The notes beneath the pieces are model-generated. The model was given only the letters and a program-made list of their open reading frames with translations. It did no database searches and was not told the origin of the DNA. Below are positions 26,016 through 38,475 of a stretch of 64,000 nucleotides of DNA, piece after piece. Source of the DNA: Albula goreensis (taxonomy: Eukaryota; Chordata; Actinopteri; Albuliformes; Albulidae); assembly GCA_022829145.1 (NCBI GenBank), contig CM040745.1:17304501-17368500 (forward strand), given 5' to 3'. The position numbers and the translations under genes were made by a program. Position 1 is the stretch's first letter. The number at the start of each line of letters is the position of its first letter.

Positions 26016-27545
26016 TGGCCTCATTCTGGCCAATCATGTGTTGCATGTACTACATGGATACTATGGGCTCTAATTGTGACATGTTAAGAGAAATGTGCAT
26101 TTATAAACTGAATGACCCAGTCACATGTGAAAAACTACAGTGAAAGGGGTAATGATGAGGTGATGCAGTCCAGTAAGGCTATCTTCTTGGTGGCTGATGT
26201 AAAACTCATCTAAAATAATTGGTGCAAAAATGACTTTAGTACAGGGATATTTTTTATGTATTTCTGTGAGTTTTCCTCTACCAAGGCCAAATTATATATA
26301 GCGGTACTAAAGAAAGGGGGAATTAATTAATACCGGACAGAAGGATTCACCTTTAGGCAGCATGAAAATAAATGTCTTTTGCTAATATGTGTCATATTAT
26401 TCTGCATATTTACATATTGGCTTGTTTAGTCTTTAGCATAAAACAATATAACAAATATAAGTGAAATACGTCTCTGTTTATATTGTTTGATGGTGATGCT
26501 TTCTTTCTACTGGAAGGTAATACTCTGCTGGTACTAATAATGCATGATTTCACCAACCAATAAGGCCAAACAACAAAATATTTGTATTTTAACACTGCTT
26601 ACAGGTGATGCTTTCTGATTTCATGCAAGTACTGTATCAAATGAGTACTGTACCTTAATTAGCTGCCGACTTTTAGCAGTTCGATGAGAGTACCCTTTCA
26701 CTCAGCCAGCAAAGCTCATTCATAAATAATGGGCATTCCATAATGAACACTACTAGTACATAACCATGAGCAAAAACAAGACAGCAAAGTTTTCTTTTGT
26801 AAGGTAGTACTGACACAAAATCAGAAGTGTTGCACATCAGAGCATTGCACATGGGAGCTGTGAGGAGAGAATCCTATTACCATGGGGAACAGAGACACAG
26901 AAAAGCTGGAGGAACATCATGCAGAGCTTAGATGTTAACAGGGATGAGCCCAAGCCTTCATTAGGCAAACTCATTGTGAGGAAGTGGCTCTGCCAACAAT
27001 AACCTTTGTGCTATGCTCTGGAGCCCAGGAGCTACCAGAAGCCCTGAAGATACATTTTGCAGAAAGAAACAGCAGATGCAAATGAGAGAATATTGAAGAT
27101 ACCTGAAGCTGAGCTGCAGCTCTGAAGAAAAGCATATAGCGCATACTCCTCCCCTTGTGGGTTGTACCTTGTAGGGAAATACAGAGCACCATGTTATTCT
27201 GCACTCCAGTTGCTTAAATTTTTTACAATATCCACTGCTGCATTTGTTTTATTTTTATTATTTAGTTCATACACAGTTGAACAATTCTTGTGAACACTTA
27301 GCTATGTGTTAAAAGGCACTGTCATACATATGCAGTAGTGAACTGTGACTCTTGGTGAAACCTTGGCCCTCTGACTCCCCTTCCCTTGTCAGGGAAAAAG
27401 CAAGCTACCAGCCTAGCTTACTGTGTCCTCTTCTATAGTACTCCAAATGTTACCTCAAGACAATTCCAACTCTGAAACAAAAATTAAGACACTAGTCCAG
27501 TCATAGTAATGCAACAAGCAAACAGCATGAAGAGAGTGAAAGTTT
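26016..27545. other. Non-coding DNA, nothing recognised
   Basis: AT-rich sequence with short open frames only. No repeat ends were identified. Confidence 0.5.
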
Positions 27546-27726
27546 TCATTACATTATGGTCATTTAGCAGACAATTTTATCCAAAGCAACATAAAGGCCC
27601 AACAGCAATGGTGTTCTTGCTGTGGCTAGACTGGGGCTTGAGCCACCCATCTCAGGGGTTTCAGTCATGTGCCTTAGACACTAGACTACAAGCTGCCCCA
27701 AATAAATAAATAAATAAATAAATAGG
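27546..27726 (-). mobile_element. tRNA-derived SINE with (AAAT)n flank (family 1)
   Basis: Read on the minus strand, 'ggggcagcttgtagtctagt' and 'gtctaaggcacatgactg' form the tRNA-like head. A degenerate box B 'gtggctcaagcc' lies at about 27634-27646. The tail is 'ttgctttggataaaattgtc' and then 'tgctaaatgac', the 3' end shared by many fish SINEs. A run of AAAT units (27699-27724) abuts the 5' end of the element. Box A and box B both carry changes, so activity is unlikely. Confidence 0.75.
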
Positions 27727-27729
27727 TAA

Positions 27730-30700
27730 TTTTTTAAAATGCAAATTGTCCTTACAAATAATCACATCTTCACACAAGCTGTGTGTGCACTTCACTGAAT
27801 ATGGTGACATTGGGCCGGGGTGAAAAACGTATGACAGCCACCCCCTCCTACTACACAAAGTCACACATGCACAATTACGCAACCATTAGCAATAGACACT
27901 TACAAACCATGAACAGTGAACAGGGATCATGGCATTTTGGAACCCACCACCACAAACAAGCAATATTGCTAACAAATAATGTTATTAGATTAGCACAGCA
28001 GTGTATTAAATATATATGCTTTGGTTTATTTGGGAAAACAGATGTTATATAACTCAAACTTTTCATTAAAAGTTCATCTTGAAATCAGCATGGATAATAA
28101 ATTCGTAACAATGTCTTCCTTACCAGTGGTAATATTACTTGCAGCTTCCATCGTGAACCAACAGGCTAGGTAGATAGTTTATCAGGGTTTTTTCCCCTTG
28201 CTAGCTTGCTAGATTTATGTCCCCCACAGTGAGCGGAACTTGTCATAAAGTTAGCGATAACAAAGCCCACCCATTAAGACGGGAAGATTGGTCAATATTA
28301 CTGTCATTTGAAATTAGTCTTTCATTCAATAACTATTGCTAAGCCTTCTGTAAATTTATAGCTGAACCACCATTCACAGAGCTGAAAGCATAGCATTTTC
28401 TTCCCAGCAACAGGTGGAAAAATTCTGATGGAGAGACAAAGGGGCTTCTTAGAATACAATATACAATACAGTTGTTATGCATGTATGTCCCTCCAAAGTT
28501 TCACAGTTTCCCTCTCACAGACCTTTGGAGTATACCTCAAAAATGTACTCAGTATGCAACCTTCACTTAGTTATGTGACAATAGCTTGTACTCTGAGAAA
28601 TAAGGAAAAAACTCAAGTTTTCATCTGGAAATACCATACACATCCTATGTCTATGAAAATATGGTGATATGTCAGACAGTGTAAGAGGGAGTGCGGGGAT
28701 CCATGGCAATTGAAATAGATGAAGGCCTGGAAACATTATGAAAATCCTTTATGAGCAAGTGCCGTGTCATAGCCTAAGCCCAGACCAAAAAAGTTCTACA
28801 CTGTATAATAATGGAAACATGATCGATAGAAGTGCAACAACCCATTTAATTTCTTCTCCCTACCAAAAAAAGAATAAAAGGTAGATACAGGACAAAAACA
28901 TTATGGGGCAAGGTTTGTTACCTCAGTAACAGTAGTTGCTAATAACAACAGTTTTTTTTTTTTCTTTTTTAATTTGAGGGCATGTCACCAAACCACAGGA
29001 AGTCATATATAATGAGGAAACATAAAAGACAAGTTGCTGAAAAACAGGAACTGAATTAGACTAAAATAATGAGATGTCACAAACAAGACATGAGCTTAAT
29101 TAGAGGAGACTGCTCAGCGATATGTTCAGAAGATGCACCTGCAAGCCTGTGCCAGGGAGAGCAAGAACCAATAACATTTTTACTATGGTTCTCATCCTGG
29201 AGGGCCATAATAAACATTCACCATGCCTCTTAATTGAAGGCATCAGATTGATATGGGGTCAATTTTGTCACGTTTAAATTAAAATTATAGGTGGCATATA
29301 TTTGTGCTGTTCAAATACCAAGGGCATAGTCACCACAGAGTTCCTCATACTTGGGAAAAAAAATGTATGAAAGTACCTGAAAAGGGAAAAGAATTTCCCA
29401 GCATATCTATCATTTCTCAGATTACCATGCTCACCATATATTGACACAGCAAATCTTTTCTACTGATTCAATTAATTAGTTTTGTATGTTAATTTTCAAA
29501 GTGGAGAATGTGTGCAGGTTGCAAGGCGCATTAATTATTCTCAGTAATTGACAAATGGTTCCACTAATGATGTTGCCTTTTTACATCGATTAGGCAATTT
29601 CTGTCATTTCATGAAACAAGTTTTCTGCCACGTTTTTATTACTGGTGAGTGAGAGTACTTACCAAATGATGTTTATGAAATCTAGAAATTAATTGTAAAA
29701 ATCTAAAAAAAAACACATTTTTAAGAAACCACTCTCCTGTATTGTCTACTCAATACATGTGCAATTATAATCTGAATGCATTAGCAATAAAGTTCAGCCA
29801 ACAATATGTCTTATTGTTACCCAGTATACCTATGTCTGTGCTTACATACTGTTATATTTGTATAAGATGGAAAGCAATACTGTTTTTACAGGTATAGGAG
29901 CCTATTTTCGCTAGTAAGTGCGACATCCTTCGATTGATTTAAAATGTGCCATGACCGTAACGACACTCACAAAGTTATTTTTAGCAACATGTCAGCAGAA
30001 CAACAGGGAAAATGCGGAAGCAAAAAGCTACTTGTGCCTCTGATGTAATAAAGGTGCATAGAAACACAATGTCTGGGGGTGTTCTCCGAAAACAAATCTG
30101 AGTACCATGCAAATTATGGGGTGCAATTCCCGAATTGCAATTTTTGGCCAAAATGAAACCCTTGCACTTAAGAGGACTAAAAAGCAGGTCTATTCAGAGC
30201 TCAAAACTTGAAGGTAGCCAAATAAATTGTGGTACATTGACTTGGAGATATTACCGAAGGGCAATGATGGTCAAAATTACATAATGACAAAAATAATTAT
30301 TAATATTGGCTGAATTCAACACCTCTTTTTTGCAGTTGATGCCAGTACTATGGAATACATAATTGAAAGAAGAAGAAGGCATTACCTCCAACAACTTTTC
30401 AAACAGCAGCACTCCTTGAATATTCACGCATATGCAGAATTTCCTCTCTGCATTACTCAAGTGAGAGCACAGAACATAAAACAATGTCACACCTGACAAA
30501 AATCGGCGATTGCTGATTGGGACCATTTTGCAGCAGACATGTCACTTGCTAGTAATGCATTATTATATAAGGACAATAAATTAGCTGATTTTCCAATAAT
30601 TTTAATCAAAATATTTAGTTAGCTTGCTAAAACAGGCCCCCATGACCATAACAGACCATAACAAGCAAGGTAGCTAGCACTAGTTAGCTAGATTGGATAT

Positions 30701-30835
30701 TTTATAGGTCGTAACTATTCAAACAATAAAATACAAAACTATCAGTGCATGGTCTTTTCTGTCAGTGCTATGGTATGACTTTGATATCATACAATTCAGG
30801 GTATCCTTGAAGCATAAGAATGAGTGGGTCTGCCT
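27730..30835. other. Non-coding DNA, nothing recognised
   Basis: AT-rich sequence. A poly-T/TC run lies near 28952-28972. The interval 29880-30180 has slightly more CpG than its surroundings and could be an old repeat or a regulatory patch. No coding exon was recognised. Confidence 0.45.
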
Positions 30836-31640
30836 TTTTTAAAGGCAGCGGTCTGGCGGAAGGAAGTCCTTGGAGTGGTAGTTAAAAGGGTTGATGTCAC
30901 GGTTACAGTGATGATAATGAGCTGGAATGGACAGTTGCTCCGCTGCAGTTTCTAGGCTGTTGCTGAGTGGAGCCTGCCTCTCCTCCATCCTGCTGTCCAT
31001 CCAGAGTGTACGCATCTCCCTCTGAATGGGGGCAAAGCCAGCTCGCTGCACTTGCAAGAAGAGGAGATCAGATGTCATGATCACCCTTCCTTGGCTTTGC
31101 CCTCCCACCTGTCAAAGGTTGGGTCGTGGAAGGACCCCCTCCTGCAGCCCTGATGTCTTGCAAGTTAGAGCAAAGCTTTGCCTTTCCTTTTCAAGAAACT
31201 GTCAAGCTGTTATTTTCCAGGTTTTGCCAAGTGTGTTACATTCTGTTGGAATTGTATTTAATGTAGCTGGGTGAAATATGTCATGCTAGCTACAGTGGTT
31301 ACTGTAGCCTATATTTTTTTTATATTGTCATTTTTACCAGCTGTTGTTTGCCAGTTTTTGCCAAGCTCAATAAACCGCTGACACCCAGCGATCTTGTCCG
31401 CATGGTGTCTGCCAGAGTAGCCTCAATTAAGAAACTAGTGTTACGCTGGCAGATCCACAAATTTGCTCAAGTTGGACATGGATTTCACAAAACAGTACCA
31501 CCGTCTCCTCTGGCATGAAATGCACCTTCCTCTGCCTTAGCTCATCCATGTTCTCTTGCGCGTGCTGTGATTTTATTGTATGTAACACTCATTATGATTG
31601 GCTGAATGCCAACGCCCTCTAATAGATATCAATACATTAC
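30836..31640. mobile_element. Probable old transposon or LTR-derived patch, family unknown
   Basis: This stretch is GC-richer than its flanks. It contains an 89-codon minus-strand open frame (30839-31108) with no recognised motif. Downstream are LTR-like features on the plus strand: 'caagctcaataaaccgctga' with an AATAAA signal near 31368, followed by a CpG-containing end. 'tatgattggctgaatgccaa' near 31595 is a phrase I associate with fish repeats. No terminal repeats could be paired, so the family is left open. Confidence 0.3.
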
Positions 31641-34600
31641 TCCACCTATTGCAGATTGTATCGTGTGAAGGACCTCCAATTGTGAGTAGCACTATGGAAT
31701 GGATCCGCCCAATTTAATTTATCGCCTTGAACTTGTGTCCACGAAAATAGCTTTGCATGTTTGCCCCTCCCATCAAATGTTGCCAGAACCAGGCAGTGAC
31801 TGATTATTGGCTTATGATGTATGACTTTAAAAATAGGGCCCATAGACTGATTTTGTGACATGTATCTAGTGTTTTTAGAGTTGTTGTGCATTTGCTTAAT
31901 ATTTGGATAAATATGCTTAACAATCAGGGAAAAGTGAGGCAGGAATGTCTTCTCTCCCCTCTTGTACTTTCCTTAGCTGTAACCACATCAATAAGAGGAA
32001 CCCAGTAGATTAAGTAAAGATTTGTAAAGGAACAGGTGCAAAAATATAGGCACATGACATGTTGCATGGATATAACTCATGTCCCCCATTAGAGGAACAT
32101 ATGATTCGGTTAAAATGAATCAAAGGGTAACCAAAGAATATAATGATAGGAACAGACATGATGGTTCTGTTTAGTGCTTTAATGAATAGGTCCAGATGGC
32201 TCTTTATGTGATGTTTTTCATCTCTTCAAATCATACCCAAATGTCATGCCTTGATCAGTGTTTCAGTTAAGGTAGTAACAAGTTGCTTATTTATTTTCTC
32301 CACAAAAACGTTCCAGATATACCAGGTGAAGTGTGAGACAAATATCATCCATTGTATCCATACCTGATATAAGTTCATCAGTCAGTCATCCCATCTCTTT
32401 TAAAAACAGATGTTGAAGCATACATTAAAGGTAGATATTTATAGATGCATCTGAAGTAGAATTCAGGCATTGAATCTAATAAATATTGTTTCATTACAGC
32501 CAATTGCACTTTTACACTCAAATACACTTAAGGACCCAGGAGTAAATGCAAGAACAAATGCATTTGTGTACATTCTGTAATGACTGTTATGACCTGAATG
32601 TCCACCAACATTGCAATAACAAAGAGGATGAACACTAAGCCACCACGATCATACAATCTCAATAAAATACAACTAAACTCATCCAGCTGAACATTTTGGA
32701 ATACAAAAGACAAACAACATGTTATTCAATTTAACAAATAATCTAAGCACATATGAATAAGTAAAGCACATATAAGGATCAAATAATATACATACAAGAG
32801 GAGTTCTCATGGTGTCCTTACACAGTTTAAGGTGTTCATGAATGCAAAAGCTACGTAAATAATTAACGTAAATTAATTAATTTCTCAGCAGAAACAAATG
32901 TCACTAACCAAATTGTTATGGTTATAACCAAATTGTGTCTTTAATGTCCAAATAAATGTCCCAAAATATGCCCAGAGAAAAGTCCCTTGTAATGTCCTGA
33001 GAAATGTCTGAAGTGATGACATGGATGATCCATCTTATATCTTGGTAATATTTTAAAATCGTTGCTCGGCAATGGTCATAACATCCTCAGATGGTGCATC
33101 TTCTAACTTGGTATCATGGTAATTATTGGCATGTTAACTTGTTTTCATAATGACGGTCTTCAATCATCTGTTTTTGAATCTTCTAGAATCATTGCCTAAC
33201 AGTAGCAGGACAAACTTAATGGCAAGATTAATGGCCACAGGTTATGGCACATTTTAAGTAAATATAAATCAAACTTTACATCCCTCTGAATTTAAAGTTA
33301 TTTGTCATGAATAAATGACCCACAACCTTTACTTACAAAAGCTCATAAATATTTCAGAAACTACCTTAAAAATCATGTTGCAGTTATTGGTTGGACATCT
33401 TCATCACAGCCTATCCATTCCGGTGACAGAGGGAGCTTCCAAGCAATTTTCACAGCACTTTCTAAAGATGAAACCAATGCAGATTATAGCCATCACTTTG
33501 GCAGTCAGGACTGACGTGAATGCATCACATTTTATACATGCTGAAGTTCTTGGTACTCTGTGAAATCACCAAATGACTTGGCTACTTTGAAAAGAACCTT
33601 TAAAGATTTAGTCCAAGCTCCCTGGAGAAGTCTCTCATCTTGTCACTTTTAAAACATGAACATACTTCACTTACAACTTACTATGACAACAGCAAAAGTG
33701 CCCAAACATGTTTTTGGTCTCATACTTAATGGACTTTAGACCCTCAAGAGCTGTTCCTCCATTCAGAAATGGTTTTGCCACTTGGATGACAAGACAGGGT
33801 GGCAAATACATGAGCACCTTAGTTGAGTCTGCACTGTGAAGAAAAAAAAATCAGTCAACAATGCAATTTACTCAAGCAACTCAAATATTTTATTATTTAT
33901 TTTTTAAACTTACATAAAATATATTTGCTACAATATATAGCTAATTCTAATTGTTTATTCAGCCAATTTCAATAGATACCTGACCAAAGATAAAATCTCT
34001 GTAACATAATTTCAAAAAGCAGCCAGTGAATTTCTCTGTGTTAGCAAGTGTAGGACGTAATTCTGAGTTTGAGAATCCACCTGTAATCCACGATGACAAC
34101 TGTGTGCTCCTGCTTTCCCTGAATTGTGAAATTTACACTTGTAAAACTGAAACTAATCTCTCAACTTAGTAAAACATTTTAGACTCGTAAATTAATGGGG
34201 AGCATGGTTTTCCTATACAGTACTGTACAGTATACGTAAATATAGCACCGTCTTTGAATTTATGTTTGTTTATATTTACCATATATGCATGAAAATATGA
34301 TAATAATTCAATATTAACTAAGCAACCATTTTATATAAGCAGTAACACACTTGAGGCTGTTCGATATTGAGAATATAGTAATGGCTAAAGGAGTTGTAAG
34401 CACTCTGCTGTGTGTCATGCTAATGCCTAACAAGGATCTTTAACTGTTTTCACTCATATAGCATGGCCTCTCATACCTTATTGCTCAATCCTAATACCAA
34501 CTCAGATCCTTAACAGCACCTTAGCAGCAAATTGGATTATGTTAAATACTTGCTTGTTACTACTCCAGGTCCCAAACCAGCTCAAAGCATGGGGCATGCA

Positions 34601-37177
34601 GTGCAGCTCTGAATCATATGATCGGGTGTTTCTGCTCCACCATTACTTGGTATGTTCAGTGGGCTACACTGGCTTGACAACAGTTACCTCAGCCAAGCCA
34701 GGGAAAGATATGGGGTACACCATTTAAAATCATCAGCCTCATTGCTGCCTATCAGCCACTCTTGGCTGGCCAGGCACTTATGTGAACTGAGTACATGTTG
34801 ACTTTGTGTTCCCTTGATAGCATAGTCAATATGTGCAGTGCCCAATTTCCTGCACAGTTCTTTCTTGGCACTGAAATGGTAACACACCTGCAGTGTGAAA
34901 AGAAGTGATGGGTAGTCGACATATGATCCACATGAGTCATGTGTTTACAGTTTATTCCTCCTGAGTTTGGGAATGAGGGGGCAGGTGTGCTGGAGTGGGG
35001 CTGATAGCTTTGGCTTTGGGAAGATAAGAAATAAGGCCAGACCATACAAAAGTGATTTGTCAGTAAACTCAAAAACTTTAAAAGCTTTGTTTTATCCACA
35101 ATATGGCTTATCTTAAGTTTTCAGCTCATTCCATGTCAGTCATGTCAGTGACAGCAAACATCACAGGAAAATAGTGTGAAATTCATTATTCCTAACATCA
35201 TCAGGGCTGTATCATTAGGAGTGAGTGCATATGAGAATTAAGAAGGCTGGGGAGAGGCACAATCCAAGCTTTAGTCATTTCTAACTCAGATTGCTGTAAT
35301 TGCCTCTGTACTGTTCCCCCTAACAATGTACTTTCTTTGCATGTAATACAGACTACTTTGCTTGACTTTTCTCTGTCTTCTCTCTCTTTCTCATTACTCC
35401 ATTACCAGTTATCGTCAGTTGACTCTTCATTCCTTCTAGTAGGAAAACACTAAGTAAAGGTAAATTCCTTTCAATGCGGTTGGTACATGCAACTAAATAT
35501 CGCTAAGGACTTCACATTTTGTTATGAAAATTAAAAGGAATATCTTGCTGAATTAAATTTTTATGTGAAAAGAGAAGTCATGATGGAATTTAAGAACATT
35601 AATCTGTTATGTGAGCTATAATTTCATGGTGTTTTTTAAAGTTAACTGCAAAACTGAATATTATATAAGACATATAAATATATAACATATAACAACTCAG
35701 ACATGCAACTACTACAGAGTGATAACACTGATGATTTTCAAAAAATGACTTTCAAAGAAAATAAATATTTTGGCTGATTTAACCCCTACTTTTCACCAGC
35801 AGGGCTGAGTTGGTTGTTGCCTTGTCAGTGTAAAGGATATGTAAAAACGATATGTTTGCTTCAAGTAGACTAGTGGTTTTAATTGGAAACATTATGTGTA
35901 TTCAAAGACCTATTTTGTGAGCCAGTTATAAATGTTACTTGAAATTTTGAAAGCCTCAAATTACTGAGTTGTCAGATAATTCAGCTGTCTGTGGTCAGTT
36001 TGATGCATACAGTCTGCTTGCCCCAGCTGCATTATTTGAAAGGGTCTTGTGTTGTAAGTGGCATAGTTCATTGTTGAAATAGTGGCATAGCTCACAGGCT
36101 AAAGAGTGTAAAAGTCAGCTGCCTTGTATTCTTTCTTTCGATGATTACTTAAAAATACAAAGTGGAATTCAAATTAAATATCTTATTTAAAATTTATTGA
36201 GATAATAAAGAAAGTAGTAACAAAGTAGAAAACATATTTAAACTGTGGTCCTCTCTCTGGCAAGGGGCATGACAGAACAATGAATTTTGTGGGAAGAATA
36301 AACTATGCTTGGCTCCAAATTGCTGTAAGTCACAGCACACAAAAACAAATCAAAGATAAATAGATAATTGCATGAGTGGGATATATGACCTTTTTGTATA
36401 AAAGTAAAAAGCACAATTATGCCAACACATTTCTCTGCAGGCAATGCTTTACTATGCAGTTAAAACTCTTCAGATCTGTAATTTATTGAATTTTGAATGC
36501 AGAGCATTCCACGTAAAGGCTTCTTGGTATATGTATTTCAGTGGATGAACAATCACATTTTCTCCATCCAAATCGATAGGAGGAAGTTGCAGCAATAAAA
36601 GAAGGTTTATGATATTGGAGGATAAAAGATTGCCATACCCTAGACCTACCCAATGACCTTATTGAACACACTGCAAAAAGGCAGGCGGCATTGACCAAGA
36701 AACAAAGCTGCATCATCCATTGCAGAGCATAGAAAAATCAAAGTATGCTCTTCAGAAATAAGAGTGTGCATAAGGATATGACTGTTCCTAATAGAGGTTG
36801 AGTGATGGAGGATTGGAGATTGTAGCCGGCAGGTTGGAGATAATTCCCGATTTCCAGGGGAAGCAGGAATACAGTCCCCCCTTCCTGAGGTAATTGTATG
36901 AGCAATCATCCTGCAGAATCCTCCCGAAAGAGTGCAACGCTGCAGGGTGCAAATTAATCACTATGGAAACCCAGATAAATTGGCTGAATTAGTAGAGTCA
37001 TGGGGAAACTGGGTGGCTTTTGGAAGTGTAAGTGAAATTACTTAAGGCAGCAATGTGTAACACTTAAATCAAGTGAATGAATTGAAATGTGCTCATCATG
37101 TTTCAGACTGCACCAAAAAATGAACTTCAAGGAACACAGGAAAAAATGTGACACATCTGTCTTGCTGTCCTTTATTA

Positions 37178-37180
<3 letters not shown>
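31641..37180. other. Non-coding DNA, no gene recognised
   Basis: Long AT-rich interval with only short, motif-free open frames. The part at about 36640-36970 is less AT-rich with a few CpGs ('cctcccgaaagagtgcaacg') and no visible repeat structure, so it could be a conserved element. No RNA genes were recognised. Confidence 0.5.
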
Positions 37181-37214
<34 letters not shown>

Positions 37215-37222
37215 TCTCTCTC
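37181..37222. repeat. (TC)n microsatellite
   Basis: Pure polypyrimidine TC tract with one CC interruption near 37210. Translations across it (SLSLSL or ERERER) are artefacts. Confidence 0.95.
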
Positions 37223-37433
37223 GACAATTTGGGGGGCAAATGAGGTATATTTCAATTTTTTTATTTTTGCTGCCTGAACTGAGTGCCTTTTTAAAGAAGG
37301 ATGTTTTATGTTGTTAGCAGCTTTCACAAGTATTAATGGAGATTTCACAGATAAAGGAGTAAAAACCAGCAACAAGCCCTTATAAAGTTGATCAAAGTAA
37401 ATTAAGGGGTGTCACAGAGAGATGCATGTTACT

Positions 37434-37463
37434 GACAATAGTATGATCTACAATAGTATGATC
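37434..37463. repeat. 15-bp tandem duplication
   Basis: The unit 'acaatagtatgatct' occurs twice head to tail. It probably arose by replication slippage. Confidence 0.8.
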
Positions 37464-37649
37464 TTGCTGGAAAAACCTCCACTTTGTAGTGGGCAAGGGT
37501 TTTAGGTGTGAGCTACAGCACAGGAGGGCTCCTGATGATGTGGTGTGGTGAATTCCCTCTTCTTCCTTTGAGGAAGTCATGACCTTGTCAAATGGAGGTA
37601 GGAAGGCTCGCTGGACTTTTTGAGACCCCTCTACTCCCTGCAGAGTCAA

Positions 37650-37790
37650 GGGTCAGGGTGCCAGACAGAAACTCAGATGGGTACAGCTGGCCATCAAAAG
37701 GGCATCTTAAAGCCTGCCTGCAGTGGTTGAACCCGGGACATGGCTTCATAACCCCCTGGTATCTAGCTCCAAGCTGAGTTGGGGGGAATC
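37650..37790 (-). mobile_element. Possible tRNA-derived SINE fragment
   Basis: On the minus strand, 'gagctagataccagggggtt' is followed by 'atgaagccatgtcccggg' and 'ttcaaccactgcagg'. This contains a box B-like GGGTTCAACCA at about 37725-37735 and tRNA-like spacing. There is no recognisable tail. Unique sequence is an alternative. Confidence 0.3.
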
Positions 37791-37955
37791 TGACTTTTAT
37801 ACCTGCTCCTGAGACAAAGGCCCAGTTTGTAGTCCTCTTGTGCAATTTGCGTCTGTCAATGTCGGCACTGATGTCAACATTACTTGTTTCTAATGTGGTG
37901 CAATATGGCTGGTAGTAGCAATATCCTTAGGTCTAACATGGTCTCAGTATTTGGG

Positions 37956-38475
37956 AAAAATGCATAGGTGGTGTGCTTGACAGACACAATTGTTGGTGAT
38001 GTGGTTTTCATGAAGTTATTGTTTTACATGACAGTGGCTTTCAAAACATTACAATAAAAGTTGCAAATGCATCTATCTTACCATGATGTATTATGTCATC
38101 CATGTAAACAAGTTTGACGCTATAGCATCAGAACCCACATAAAAAGTGCATGCAGATTTTAAAGGCAAGCCTTAACTGGATTACATTTACATCTATCGGC
38201 AGTATATGGCCCTCTGAAAAAAGGTATGAACACGTTGAACCCATCATTGTCCCCAGCACTTTTCAGAACAAACGCTTGGGCGTGTGCCTATACCATGGAG
38301 CATAAAAATGATATATAATAATGAAATATATATATATTACACATTCAGTTGATGATTGTATCATTTTTATGCTCCATGGTACATGATTGTTTCATGTAAA
38401 ACAATAACTTCATGAAAACCACATAACCAACAATTATTGGTTAAGTCTGTCAAGCACACCACCTGTGCATTTTTA
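37956..38475. mobile_element. Nested inverted-repeat element (MITE-like, no transposase)
   Basis: The outer arms 37956-38031 and 38392-38475 are near-complete inverted copies. For example, 'gtggttttcatgaagttatt' on the left pairs with 'aataacttcatgaaaaccac' on the right, and 'aggtggtgtgcttgacagac' is mirrored near 38448-38463. Inside the right half sits a second, perfect 23-bp inverted repeat: 38291-38313 against 38359-38381. Its arms contain 'taccatggagcataaaaatg' and its loop is AT-rich, about 45 bases. No open frame or target duplication was identified. It may be a MITE, or a foldback element with a nested insertion. Confidence 0.6.
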
